Positions 10,233-20,173 of a stretch of 64,000 nucleotides of DNA are shown piece by piece (the stretch's first letter is position 1; each line of letters opens with the position of its first letter). The notes beneath the pieces were generated by a model, which saw nothing but the letters and a program-made list of their open reading frames with translations, ran no database searches and was not told the DNA's origin. Source of the stretch: Phytophthora colocasiae (lineage: Eukaryota > Oomycota > Peronosporomycetes > Peronosporales > Peronosporaceae); assembly GCA_018806915.1 (NCBI GenBank), contig JAGKQI010000026.1, positions 496,001 through 560,000 on the forward strand, given 5' to 3'. Made by a program: the position numbers and the translations under genes.

Positions 10233-11323
10233 ATGAAGCTCCTTTCAATGCTCGTCGGCCTTCCACTTCTTGTCGCTGGCGTTGTCAACGGGTACGCCAA
10301 CCCTCAAGAATGTACAGGAGTCTGCACCAACGCCCACGATCCGTCCATTATCCGTCGAGATGATGGCACGTACTTCCGCTTCTCCACTGGCAACAAAATT
10401 GCTATTCACTCGGCTCCAGACCTTACGGGTCCTTGGAAATACCTCGGTGCTGCTGTTCCGGACGGTTCGAAGATCAACTTGAAGGGGAAGGACGATCTCT
10501 GGGTAAGGTATTGATATTATTTTTTTTACCAGAATTAATGTTCACTAACACGATTTGATACTACATGTAGGCCCCAGAGGTGAACAAGGTCGGCGACACG
10601 TACTCAGTCAGCGCTTTCGGCACTCAGAACTCGGCTATTGGTCTCACGCAGTCGAAAACGATGGAGCCGGGCTCGTGGGTCGATGCAGGCAGCATTGGGG
10701 TGACGAGCGATGCTTCCAAAAAATACAACGCTATCGACCCGAACCTCATTCAGGTTGGCAGCCAGTACTACCTCAACTTCGGAAGTTACTGGCAGGGTCT
10801 CCATCAAACCAAAATGGCATCGCTGCCAGCTAAAAGTACCGGTGAAAGTGCTAATCAGATCGCTTTCACTTCGAACTTCGAGGTCCTGGAAGCTGCGTTC
10901 GAGTTCGCCTACAATGGCTACTTCTACCTCTTCTTCTCCAAGGGATCATGCTGTGGCTATGACAAGACCCGACCTGCTAAGGGCAAGGAGTATCGTATCC
11001 TGGCATGCCGTTCCAAGAGTCCAACTGGAGGTTTTGTTGATAAGAATGGAGCTGACTGTCGTAACAACGGTGGAACTATTGTTCTTGAGTCTCACGACTG
11101 GGTCTACGGTCCAGGAGGGCAGGGTGTGTACAACGACCCGAAGTATGGCCCAGTGCTGTACTATCACTACGGTAAGTGTCGCTGGTTAGTCTTCACTTCT
11201 TCCTTCCTCACTAATATTTTCTGTTTGTTTCAAAAAGTGGATACTCGCATCGGGTACGCGGATGGCGACAAGCGCTTCGGTTGGAACAAGCTTGACTTCT
11301 CGAGTGGTTGGCCTACAGTGTAG
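10233..11323 (+). CDS. Secreted GH43 endo-1,5-alpha-L-arabinanase-like enzyme, copy 2
   Basis: Predicted to hydrolyse alpha-1,5-arabinan of plant cell-wall pectin outside the cell. The gene model is exons 10233-10502, 10571-11171 and 11238-11323 (introns of 68 and 66 bp, GTAAGG...TAG and GTAAGT...AAG), giving about 318 residues. Residues 1-20 form a signal peptide (MKLLSMLVGLPLLVAGVVNG). GH43 landmarks follow: AHDPSII (general base Asp), DLWAPEV, GTQNSAIGL, AIDPNL (second Asp) and LEAAFEF (probable acid Glu). The second intron is a multiple of three without stops, so the frame reads through it. Compared with copy 1 it lacks four residues (12 bp) in a predicted beta-strand after KVGD. Enzyme class is secure; exact substrate is inferred from family resemblance. 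Confidence 0.85.
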
Positions 11324-11375
11324 ACGTAGAAATGAAGAATTGGTCATTTCTTACAATGGACTAAGCTGAAAACAT

Positions 11376-12462
11376 CTATATTCCTGCAATGTTAGCTGTC
11401 CGAGGTCGCAATTGTTCTGGATACCTTGGACGTTCCTTCTCCTTGGCACTTAAAGGCATAACTCTACCGAGGATAACTGGGTCGCAGCTAGATGGACGTG
11501 GAGATGTGGTCATAGAGAGATTCAAGCGCAATAAATTGCTGGTAGCAGTTTGCAGCATAGTCAGCTGAGGTATTGTCCCCATTCCCATAGTAGCATTTAG
11601 CAGCAACCCCCAACGGGAAACACCAAGCTTCTTCCATAGCGACGGGCTATCGGAAGCTCGATGCCATCGATAGGACACTTGTGAAGCGTAGCCTAAACTC
11701 CTCAGGTCCAAGAACGATAGGACTCGCTCACGTAGTACTTGAGATAGAGCGCGTTCACCACCGTTTAGGTCTTTGCCGTGCTGTCGCTGAAGATCTTCAT
11801 TCCCCACTACAAATTCTGCTAACGTTTTGGCATCACGAGCTTCTTCCTCTGCCAAGTCACCGTAACAATTCTTCACTGCAAGGTCGCATTCTCTTCGAAC
11901 GAGCAGCCGAACAGTTCGGTATTGCCCCTTCCTCGCAGCGTAGAACAGTGGAGTTTCTTGGTCCTTCGTCTTCGCATTAATACTTGCTCCACGGTCCAAC
12001 AAGAGCTCAGCAACTTGTGTGTGGCCATCAAAACACGCCAGGTGAAGAGGGGTCTCCAGAGCGTCATTACGAACATCCACACTCCACCCGAAGTCAATCA
12101 GCCGCTTCAACACCTCCAAATGCCCTCTAGCTGCTGCATGATGCACCGGAGAGTACCCAAGCTGTAATAAACAACAAAACTTAACCTTACGTTATAAATC
12201 TCTCAATGAAGATACGTACAAGGCCCTTGCATCGATCCTTGTCGACCCCTTGATGTAGCAACAGGAAAACTGCGCGTTGTTTGCCCTTCTCACTCGCTAC
12301 CAGCAGTTGTTCATTGAGTTGGTTGCTCTCAATCCTCAATAAACGCGTTAGGCGACGTGCTGCGTCATCTTTTTGTCTGTGTTTACTGCTCTTCTTCATA
12401 CTAAGCTTTAACCCTTCCATCTCCGCCTTCTGCTTCCTACACTCATGGTCGACCGCCCCCAT
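11376..12462 (-). CDS. Ankyrin-repeat protein with F-box-like domain
   Basis: Two exons, 12220-12462 and 11376-12161, are joined across a 58-bp intron (GTACGT...TTACAG), giving about 342 residues. The N-terminus is basic and helical (MKKSSKHRQK). Ankyrin repeats follow: GYSPVHHAAARGHLEVLKRL, ETPLHLACFDGHTQVAELLL, ETPLFYAARKGQYRTVRLLV. After them an F-box-like helix pair is seen (LRERVLSFLDLRSLGYASQV, followed by WHRASDSPSLWKKL). Such proteins usually act as substrate adaptors of SCF ubiquitin ligases, but the substrate is unknown. The start at 12462 is chosen because the frame upstream is antisense to the neighbouring NDUFB9 gene; a slightly later Met is possible. It is convergent with the GH43 gene, with only about 50 bases between stops. 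Confidence 0.7.
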
Positions 12463-12687
12463 GTCACCTCTAAATATACAAGTGCAACTGCAAGTTGCCT
12501 TTTGACCATCACTCTTGATTTGAACCGGTTTAAACCGGACCGCTAGAATTCGTGCAACATTCCGATAACAATTGAAATGTTGCTTTAATGTCGCACGAAC
12601 GACTTTCGGAGTGTGCGGCTCTGAATCGACTCGGAACGGGCAGCTACGCGAGGTTAAAGGTACCTCAAGGACTCGACGCAGGCGACG

Positions 12688-13269
12688 ATGGTGAAGCCCG
12701 TGGTGAACCCGAACATGCACAAGACCCTCCGCGAGGTGGTGGGCCGCTTCGTGGGTGCACCGCAGCAGCTCTCGCACAAGCAGAAGGTGCAGCGTCTTTA
12801 CAAGCAGTCGCTCAAGACGCTGGACTCGTGGGTCATTGACCGCCGCCTCTGGAACGAGGAGGCCACCAAGATCCGTGCTGAGTTCGACGCTAACCGCAGT
12901 CTGGACCCGGAATCTGGGTATGTTATAATTTCTTAGTGACAATTTTTTTTTTATTGTTTGGTTGACATTCCGGTGGTATTGACACAATTGCTATGTTGTT
13001 GATTTATTAGATTGGCAAAGCGTTTGGTGCGTGAGGCGCAGGAGAAGGTCGACCACTACACGCACCCGGACCGCTATATATTCAACTACATGCCCGGTGG
13101 CAGTCTGTTCATGCGTAACGCACCCATTCCGTTGGACGTGTGCTACCCTGATGGAGTGATCCCGGAGGACGTGGAGGTGTCGCCGCTCGAGGCTATCAAC
13201 ATCGACATGACGCCTTTGCCTGCCAAGGAAACGGTCTTCGTCGACTTCTCTAAGAAGGGCTACGACTAA
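12688..13269 (+). CDS. NDUFB9: NADH:ubiquinone oxidoreductase subunit B9 (LYR protein)
   Basis: An accessory subunit of mitochondrial complex I. Exons 12688-12917 and 13011-13269 flank a 93-bp intron (GTATGT...TTATTAG), giving 162 residues. The LYR-type motif with its helix is present (SHKQKVQRLYKQSLKTLDSW), then RRLWNEEATKIRAEFDANR and the typical RYIFNYMPGGSLFMRNAPIP region. Length and motif order fit the family. The start ATG has a purine-rich context, and no in-frame upstream Met is apparent. It is divergent from the ankyrin/F-box gene with about 225 bases between starts. Confidence 0.9.
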
Positions 13270-13427
13270 GTAACACCTTACTGGCAGAAAGGAGAAAGCT
13301 CTAACCAGTGCTGGCAGGACGCGACCGAAGCAATTGAAAAATTCATGGAAGAACGGGTAAAGTGTGGCATTTGGTTTGAGTTTTTTGTTGTTGAATTCGA
13401 TGTTAGCACAGGTGGAAATGGACTCGC

Positions 13428-14044
13428 TCAAGAATAGTCGAGCTGGTCGCAGATTCGAGATTTCGTTACAGCGGTGTTCAATCCAAAGTCGCGGTACCGG
13501 AATCCGTTGAACGAGTTGGTGAAGGTGTTGGGTCGTCCGAGCCGCTCAACATCGACCTTGAGCTGCGCCTTGTCCGCACCGATGTCTCTGTAGCTTGTGG
13601 CGTACAGAGGATGCTGGCTTTGCGCTTCAGTGATGGGTTTGATGTCGATGGGCCTGGGCATGAGCTCTTCAGGACGGATAGCGCAGTCTTCCGGTGTTGC
13701 AACGTCGACTTGTCGGATTGTGACCAAACCGGAACTTTCCACCTCTGTTCGACAGAACACACACAACCATGAGTACGTCCCTATTCGCCGCAGATTCTGG
13801 CGCACCAACCTTTGTGTAGAGTGAGCTTGTCCATCCTTTGGCTCAGTCTGCAACGTTCTTGCGCTCGGATTCCTTCGCCAAGGCCACCCGAGGTCGTTTG
13901 GTACATGAACTCAGTCAACATGTTTGTCGCTCGTGGTTGGCAATTGTTGATCTGGTTGTTGTTCGAGCTGCTGCGAAATTGAGGGGCGTCGAATGCCACT
14001 TTTTCATTCAAATCAATCCCAACAATTCCAGAGCTTGTAGTCAT
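13428..14044 (-). CDS. Small protein, possibly a PIERCE-like ciliary microtubule inner protein
   Basis: Two exons, 13810-14044 and 13428-13744, flank a 65-bp intron (GTTGGT...AACAG), giving about 183 residues. The splice keeps the frame through TLHK-E-VESSGLVTIRQVDV. The C-terminus reads LYATSYRDIG, then FTNSFNGFRYRDFGLNTAVT, then KSRICDQLDYS. This weakly recalls the Y-x-T-S ... FR-x-x-x-LN-x-x-x-x-KS pattern of PIERCE1-type proteins that line ciliary doublets. Oomycete zoospores are flagellated, so such a role is plausible. The family assignment is a guess from memory. The frame extends upstream to 14179 but that part overlaps the divergent gene's likely 5' region. Confidence 0.5.
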
Positions 14045-14216
14045 GAACGGGTTGTTGGTTCGGCGCGTGTGATGGATGGAAGAGCCTCGAGAAACCATTG
14101 TCCTTCTCCTCTGCAATATCTCAAATATCCTGCTTTTAGGACTCCATTTTTGCTGCATTACCGGCACCAATTCCTCCATTTATAGACTAGTGAAGGTGAT
14201 TGGCCAAAAACTACTC

Positions 14217-15152
14217 ATGATGGGAATGCTGGAGCTATGGCAATTGACATGGTTGATCGCTGTGGCCGGTGGACTCTTCTCGTTTCGGAGTAGCTTCTGC
14301 CGTGGGTTCGTGTTGCAGGGCAAGATGCGTTCCTCCATTGCTGTCTCACAGCTGCCTGGTATGTCATTACTTCGTCTGGAAGTTTTAAAGAGCTACTGGA
14401 CGTGGTTCTACCTTATCGGAGCTCTACACAGTATCGCTATGCTGGGGATTGTAATTTTCTGGCAAGATACTGAAATGGTGCAATACGCATTGCACCTTGC
14501 ACACCCGTCGGATGGAGAAATCGTCGCTATTCAACCGCATATTCTTGCGTTTTTAGTGTTGTTTTCAGTACACACCACTCGGAGATTCCTGGAATCGCTC
14601 CTCATCACGGAATTTGGAGATGCCAGGATGCACGCTTGCAGTACGTTTTTACATACGATGTGTTGGCTCGTTTAAATACTTACTAAAGCTTTTGTTGCAA
14701 TGGTAGTTTTATTTGTAGGCACTTACCACTACGTTGCGACGGTGTTGTCGATACTATTCGATCCAGACTCCGTTACGACCCACCAGTTCACGATCTCTCG
14801 TTTAGCGATGGCTGTGTTGGGTCTTGTGATCTTCTCCATTGCTTCCTACCATCAAACATGCTGCAACTATCTGCTGGCGAGGCAAAAACGCGCGAATAAC
14901 ATGAAACACGTGATTCCTCGCGGCGACTGGTTCGAGATCGTCCGTAGTCCGCTGTACACGACCGAGATCATGCTGTATGCAGGGTTTATCTTGATCACTG
15001 GAGGGACAACCACTATGCTGTATCTCGTCTCCCTTTGGGTCGTTGTGAACCAAGTACTTCTCGCCCAGATCAGCTCCCAGTGGATCGACAACAAGTTCCG
15101 CGACAGAATAAACGAACTGCCCAAATGGAAGCTGCTGCCGTACGTCTGGTAA
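14217..15152 (+). CDS. SRD5A3: Polyprenol reductase, SRD5A3/DFG10-like
   Basis: Predicted ER enzyme that reduces the alpha-isoprene unit of polyprenol to dolichol, needed for N-glycosylation. Exons 14217-14640 and 14719-15152 flank a 78-bp intron (GTACGT...TTTGTAG). About 285 residues with several membrane segments. Family landmarks: a helix starting RRFLESLLITEFGDARMH, then HVIPRGDWFEIVRSPLYTTE, the NADPH/substrate region of steroid 5-alpha-reductase-type enzymes, and a short C-terminal PKWKLLPYVW. The start is chosen among three clustered Mets (14217, 14220, 14226) just before the first hydrophobic helix; the frame is open to 14076. The tail is convergent with BUD31. Confidence 0.8.
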
Positions 15153-15236
15153 GTAAAAAAAAAACATTTGAATCAAGTTCACACAGCAAGTTTGTTGGAA
15201 ATCTATCACCCCTTTAGCTAATAAGCCTCCACTGCA

Positions 15237-15941
15237 TCACTCGTCCGCCTTCCGCTTCTTCACAAGCATTTCAGACTCTTTCGTCTCTTCATCACTGTCA
15301 CTTCCACTGGAGTCACTGTCACTCTTGGTCGGTTCTTGTCTCTTCCTCTTCTTATCTTCCTCTCCACTCTCATACTCCTCCTCCTCCTGCTCCGTAGCCC
15401 ACACTTGCTCCGTCTGTTCCCCCTTTTTAGCTGCTTCTTCTCGAGCAATCTGAATTCTAGCCAAATACTGACCGTATTTGTTCCCGAAGATATTGTGGTA
15501 CCCTCCAGGCCCCGAAGCACATCCTCTGCATCCACTGTGCTTCTCCTGCACCACTTGCCCCTCCGAGAGCTGCTGTCTCGGCACGCGACAGATACTGACG
15601 GTACCGTAATTGTAATTTTTCGTGTTAATGGCAAACGTGCTGCAGAGACGTTCGTAACCGGGTTTCTTCCACTTAGCGATGAGGTTGGCGTCCACCAATT
15701 TCCGCTTCACGCAGTAGTCGTAGACCTCCCGGGGGATCTTCTTGTATTTGTAGAACATGTCGTACACGTAGCGACTGCGCTGCCAGTTGATCTGATGCAC
15801 AGGCCACAGCGCCTCGCACTGGCGTTTGCCCTCGTGCGGTTCGTTCATTCTCTCACGTAGTTCGCTCTCCAGCGCGTCCATCACTGGCTGGATGTACGCG
15901 TAGCCGGTGGGCGCTCGGTTCTTCTTGCTCCACTTGGACAT
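15237..15941 (-). CDS. BUD31: BUD31/G10 spliceosomal protein homologue
   Basis: A single-exon protein of 234 residues related to the G10/BUD31 family, a nuclear spliceosome component. Conserved blocks are EPHEGKRQCEALWPVHQINW, RYVYDMFYKYKKIPREVYDY, NLIAKWKKPGYERLC, ICRVPR and SGCRGC. Two features differ from the roughly 144-residue animal protein. Several cysteines of the zinc-binding C-terminal part are replaced: the CxxC after GYERLC, one before CRVP, and a pair before GCRGC. In addition, a C-terminal extension of roughly 85 residues rich in Glu, Lys, Asp and Ser follows. Start at 15941 fits the family N-terminus. Confidence 0.9.
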   Translation of the reverse strand: MSKWSKKNRAPTGYAYIQPVMDALESELRERMNEPHEGKRQCEALWPVHQINWQRSRYVYDMFYKYKKIPREVYDYCVKRKLVDANLIAKWKKPGYERLCSTFAINTKNYNYGTVSICRVPRQQLSEGQVVQEKHSGCRGCASGPGGYHNIFGNKYGQYLARIQIAREEAAKKGEQTEQVWATEQEEEEYESGEEDKKRKRQEPTKSDSDSSGSDSDEETKESEMLVKKRKADE

Positions 15942-16323
15942 GCTTTTTGATTCTACTGGCAGTGATTTGTCAGATTTGTTCTAGATACCCTTCTAGATCT
16001 GATCTCGTTCTAGATTTACACTGACCGACATATCTTTGTGAATCAGCATTAATTAATGTCGGTTACAGTACAGAAAATTGCCGTCAGGCCGCTTGTGCCG
16101 TAGCGCTCCATACACACCACTGGCGCGGCCAAAACCTGGTACGAGCATAGAGAATCATTCGCTACATCTTGTGACGAACTTCTAAGGCGCTACCTGCCCT
16201 GTACGACATACACGGCCAGGATATCCTCTATAAGAACAACTTCCAGAGAGAGTTAGGTAGTACCGTGAGCGACAGTATACTTTTCCGGATGAAATCGTAT
16301 TCGGAATGTATAAAGCGCGTACC

Positions 16324-16626
16324 TCACCTTCTTGCAGCGCTGGGGGAGAGGAACTGGCACGTCATGGCGACCTCAGCGAAGGATGTGACGACTAGTGAGA
16401 CGAACAAGCAGCTTGAGACAGAGAGGAAGGTCGTCCACGTGAAAACGGAAGAGAATGATGCGGTAGAAGAGAGTGACGGCCCCTTGCACGGCTTCCGCAA
16501 ATGCCGATTCAGGTTGTCGATGCGAGAGAAGTCATGCCGACAAGCCTCACAAACATATGATTTGTTATCATCCAGAGGAGGGCTTTGTGGGGGGCTCTGG
16601 GTAGGGCTATGCGATAGGAGATTCAT
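16324..16626 (-). CDS. Possible small single zinc-finger protein
   Basis: A 100-residue frame has one zinc-finger-like motif near the N-terminus, SYVCEACRHDFSRIDNLNRH then LRKPC (C-x2-C-x12-H-x4-C). The rest is low-complexity Ser/Thr-rich and then hydrophobic, unlike a normal transcription factor. It may be one exon of a larger gene or a fragment. An overlapping plus-strand frame has no recognisable domain. Confidence 0.35.
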   Translation of the reverse strand: MNLLSHSPTQSPPQSPPLDDNKSYVCEACRHDFSRIDNLNRHLRKPCKGPSLSSTASFSSVFTWTTFLSVSSCLFVSLVVTSFAEVAMTCQFLSPSAARR

Positions 16627-17593
16627 TTTGTCTCAACACAATTTAGAGCCATACCAAATAATAAAAAAGAGACGCATACCGTCGCACATGCGATTTTGAG
16701 GCTTTGCACCAGTTGAGCAGGGAGCTTCGCGGCAAATTCGATAGTGAATCACTGCTTTTTGCAGTGGTCCGCAAATGGCAGATCCAACTGGTGCGAATCC
16801 ACACCGAGAGGACGGACGCGATGGGCGATATAAAACGGGTTATCCCTACCCCTAGATAGCCATTGCTTTAGAAGCTATCTGGAAAACAGTTATGTGGACC
16901 ACGCAAAATTAACACATATTTCCCACACGCCTTCCGAAGTGCTACTTCTTCGGATTCTTTATCAGCAGTAGCCAATTCAGCCAAGTCCACTTCTGCCTCC
17001 TTACCGCTCTCCTCAATAAACGGCTCTTCTTCTGCGAAATCCTCAGCCTTAACGCTCTCTCCGTCCACAGAGCTGCCCCGTGTAGCTGCCTCCGAGTAGT
17101 CCACGTCCACGGCGCCGTTTCAGCTTTGCGATCGGTGCTGGAAGTACAGCAGGGGCTACCCAATTCAGTTGAGACGCCACCAAGACACGAGGGCGTGCAT
17201 GTCTGTGGCCGAAAGTGCTGCCCATCGTACCCAGCTGGCAAGTCAGCGGCGTGAACGTGACGCTGAGAACAAGCGCCGACGCCGCGGGATAGGCGCGCGC
17301 CGGATGTGCAGGACGAAGAGACAGGGCAAGACACTGAGATAGGCATCCTTGAATCTGTTGCTAGATGATGAGAATGACGATGAGCAGGATGATGATGAGC
17401 ATCGTCATATTGACGCCCATCCCACTGATGACGAAACAGCAGGCGCCGGTACCGCAGCTGATGTGCAACGTGACGAAGGAGTGGATGACGACGAGCTAAT
17501 GGATTTTAACGGGTTCGGTTTGGAATGGCTTGACGACTTGTAGGCTACCGACCTTGGCCCTGTCCCGAATGATGTCGAGTCTCGCGACAGCCC
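16627..17593. other. Decayed sequence with short acidic frames
   Basis: Short acidic frames occur on both strands (minus 16868-17110; plus 17349-17543, with runs of Asp and Glu). A basic plus-strand stretch around 17200-17340 resembles the Arg-rich linker seen in transposon proteins. Frames change repeatedly, so I read this as transposon debris rather than a gene. Confidence 0.35.
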
Positions 17594-17858
17594 GTGTATG
17601 ATCGAGGTGCCACACCTACCGAAGTACTACCGCGGGCCACAGTGACCGAGTGTATCATTTGTCAACAAGAACTTGGCGGGGCGTCTGCTTTATGGACGTG
17701 CAGAGGATGTCGTCAACCATACCATCGCAGCTGCGTCACCGACTACCTTGCCCCAATTGCCGTGATGAGATGGTGGTTGAACTTGAAGACGATGAAGTTC
17801 TTGTGGTCGATCACATTCCAGCTCCGCCAAGATGCATGATCTGCAAAAATGACTGATG
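17594..17858 (+). pseudogene. RING-finger-like fragment with a frameshift
   Basis: The first frame carries CIICQQELGG, then CRGCRQPYHRSC, matching the first six ligands of a RING finger. After TDYL the last pair, CPNCRDEM, is found only in another frame (around 17745), followed by an acidic tail ending CMICKND. One indel has therefore split the domain. It sits about 180 bases left of the Crypton-like element. It could be a degraded ubiquitin ligase or part of a transposon protein. Confidence 0.55.
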
Positions 17859-18040
17859 CCGACTATGAAGATGAGCGTCTGCGAACCAACGACCCAACAA
17901 TCGGTGAAATCATGATGGAAGGCTCACACTGTTCGCACATTTGTGGGATGGAGGACAAAATAGTAAAAACACACGTCGTGGTGTGGTCAACACACAGGAC
18001 GTGTGCACGATGAGTATCACGCAAGTGATTTCGCCACGAG

Positions 18041-18220
18041 TCTTAAAGCCGGCTAGATTTTTGAGGCCGACTGGACTTTTGAGGCCGACTGGACTTTTGA
18101 GGCCGCCTGGACTTTTGAGGCCGACTAGACTTTTGAGGCCGACTAGACTTTTGAGGCCGACTAGACTTTTGAGGCCGACTAGACTTTTGAGGCCGACTAG
18201 ATTTTTTAGGCCGACATGTA
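18041..18220 (+). repeat. Left 18-bp tandem array (about 8 good plus 2 degenerate units)
   Basis: The unit is TTTTGAGGCCGACTAGAC. Eight units with at most two changes run from 18059 to 18202 without spacers, with degenerate units at 18041-18058 and 18203-18220. The middle-to-right units are identical while the left ones vary. Apparent proteins encoded by it (LLRPTR or RPQKSS repeats) are artefacts of the 18-bp period. Confidence 0.95.
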
Positions 18221-20086
18221 TATAGAAGTAAAACAGTGATCATACGCATTCTGCTCGAGTACTACGCTTCTTTTCCTCTTCCTTATTTCACTAAGGATTC
18301 TATTTACCGACAAGTCCCCCTGTACGTCTGCGGAAAAATCTGCCTCGAACCGATCCAGGTCGTCGTTGTAGTTTTGTCGAATGAAGTCTGCCATGATCTT
18401 CATTCGCGACAATCGTGATCTGTGCACCTTCCGCTCGTGGGGTAACATGTCCACTCCCGCCCGATACTGGTGCAGATCTGCGTTAGCATTCCCGTACTGA
18501 TAAACATAGTCTCGCCACGACTTAGCATCCGGGAGCTCAGAAACCAGAGTAGAAACATCTACGCCAGCTTCGACGACATGCTCGACGACAGGCTGTTGCG
18601 AATCTTGACCGCCTTGCACGAGAACTTGACTTAACCCGACCTCTTTGACAATCTCGCGCAAACCTTCTAGCAACGATTGCTTCAGATCACTCACAACGGA
18701 AGATGATATCGTCATGTCGCCGTCCATAGCTTCCGGTGTGTGTGGTTCCAGTGACTCGTACAAATCATCATTCACACCTCTCAACGCGTTTTCAGAGCAT
18801 GACACTGCGTCGGGTGCTAGCGAGTCTCCTAATGTGCTTTCTTCACGGTCCAAGACGTCATCTCGTAGATAGCGCGGCACGGTCTCTGATTTCTCGCTTG
18901 GAGCCCAGCCGGCCCACCACTTGACCAACTTGAGCGACCACCTCCGCTTCTCAGGGGCAAACATGAACCGGTATTGAGCACCGCCTCGCCGGAAACAGTG
19001 CGGCGTTAACCAGACGTCATCACCTGATACAGTCTTGCAGATTCTGCAGGCTTCTGCAATGACGTTCAGAACCTGTGTAAAGTTGGTATCTGACATCGGA
19101 GATCCCCACTTGATTCCCACATTCGTAAACATGCCTTCTCCAGACTCTGTGGTTCTAGAGCATTTGCGTCGCTTAGGTTTCCGTGGGATTTTCGTCAGCG
19201 AGGGGAACGCGTAGTTATCATCACCCCACTTGTGATGTAGACGAGTAGCCGCGTGATTAAACCACTTATCAACGTACGTCAAAGCCTCGGCAGCGCGCTC
19301 TTTTTTGGGGAGGTGATGCAAAGAGTACGTATGACTAGCCAGGGGGTCGTGGACCGTTTTTGCGATCTCGGACTGTGAAGCATCCATACTTGATTCTGGC
19401 GCCTGTTTTGCTTGATGGCCGCTGGAGACCAAGCTATATGTCGCCTTTCTTCATCAGAAGTACCTCGTTGAAGCGACACATCCCGTAAAAAGCGAGCGAA
19501 CATACCGCAGAAAGCCACGTGCGAATAGTCTCGTTGAACATTGAGTCTGCCTAAAAAAAAAAACAATCATCCGAGACAACATCGCTAGTGACATTGGGGA
19601 AGCTCGTTTTGGAGTGTGCTCCCGCTTCTTGGCCTTGCTAAGTCCTGCGAGAATCTGGGTAATTGCTGCTGCTCTGGCGGGGTTGCCTCGTGGGATCAGT
19701 GTCCCGTCTAATGCTGTATCGACAACCCAGCGATCGTGTGGATGACCACCAGCCAACATCTCTGTCCTCATGTAATGCCAACTTATTGCGGCGCGAAGCT
19801 TCTCAGCAGGCCATTGACTCTTGTTTGTTGTCGCAAGATGATTGATGTAAGCCGCGATCACACCGGGTAGCTCGACGAAACGCTGCTTCAAGGGGTTTGG
19901 ATAGCCTTGGGCGCTGCAAAACTCCGCGAAGCGTTGAAGGCTGCTGCTGTAGTCCGACCGCGTCCAGGCCTCGAGGCGTTGGTCCGCAAATTTAGCAGCA
20001 GAGAGCGCAGCGCTGTACAATGGGCTGGATTTCGGAAGGTCCATGTCCTCTTGCACTTCAAAAGCGAGAATCGAGAAATGAAGCAA
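18206..20086 (-). pseudogene. Crypton-like tyrosine recombinase, broken
   Basis: The N-terminal part (20086 to about 19570) has a SAM-like helical domain typical of phage-integrase-type recombinases: FADQRLEAWTRSDYSSSLQR, then FCSAQGYPNP. The catalytic Arg box lies in another frame (FYGMCRFNEVLLMKKGDI, about 19550-19440), followed by an in-frame stop and VRDRKNGP. The frame then shifts again to the C-terminal part, which holds the H-x-x-R box (TPHCFRRGGAQYRF) and the likely nucleophile Tyr (WWAGWAP...VPRYL). R, H, R, W and Y are all visible, but two frame changes (one at an 11-base T run near 19557-19567) and a nonsense codon make this copy non-functional. The C-terminal 200 residues are a variable tail. 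Confidence 0.75.
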
Positions 20087-20101
20087 ATTTTGTTGTCAAA
20101 A

Positions 20102-20173
20102 ATACAGTCGACCTCAAAAGTCTAGTCGACCTCAAAAGTCTAGTCGGCCTCAAAAGTCTACCGGTAGTCGGCC
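20102..20173 (-). repeat. Right 18-bp array, inverted relative to the left one
   Basis: Three units of GTCTAGTCGGCCTCAAAA (20102-20155) and a partial fourth are the reverse complement of the left-array unit. Two units read GTCGACC instead of GTCGGCC. Confidence 0.9.

Larger units (their letters stand above)
18041..20173 (-). mobile_element. Crypton-like tyrosine-recombinase element flanked by inverted 18-bp repeat arrays
   Basis: A decayed tyrosine recombinase gene fills almost the whole interval between two arrays of the same 18-bp unit in opposite orientation (18041-18220 and 20102-20173). Total length is about 2.1 kb. The recombinase stop lies inside the edge of the left array and its first Met is within 20 bases of the right array, so gene and arrays appear to form one unit. 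Cryptons are DNA transposons that use a tyrosine recombinase and usually lack terminal inverted repeats, so the arrays are unusual. Exact ends are not defined. Confidence 0.65.

Noticed and set aside
12463..12987. N-terminal extension of the ankyrin/F-box frame
   Set aside because: This part is antisense to NDUFB9 exon 1 and lacks ankyrin-like features.
15150..15225. Additional 3' intron in the polyprenol reductase gene
   Set aside because: GTAAGT overlaps the stop and a TTTAG follows, but splicing would only change the last residue; the unspliced end matches the family C-terminus.
18041..18220. CRISPR-like array
   Set aside because: Units are contiguous with no spacers, only 18 bp, and the genome is eukaryotic.
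18043..18249. Repetitive LLRPTR/RPQKSS proteins read from the left array
   Set aside because: The 18-bp period keeps all frames open; the frames have no start context or homologous features and simply reflect the tandem repeat.
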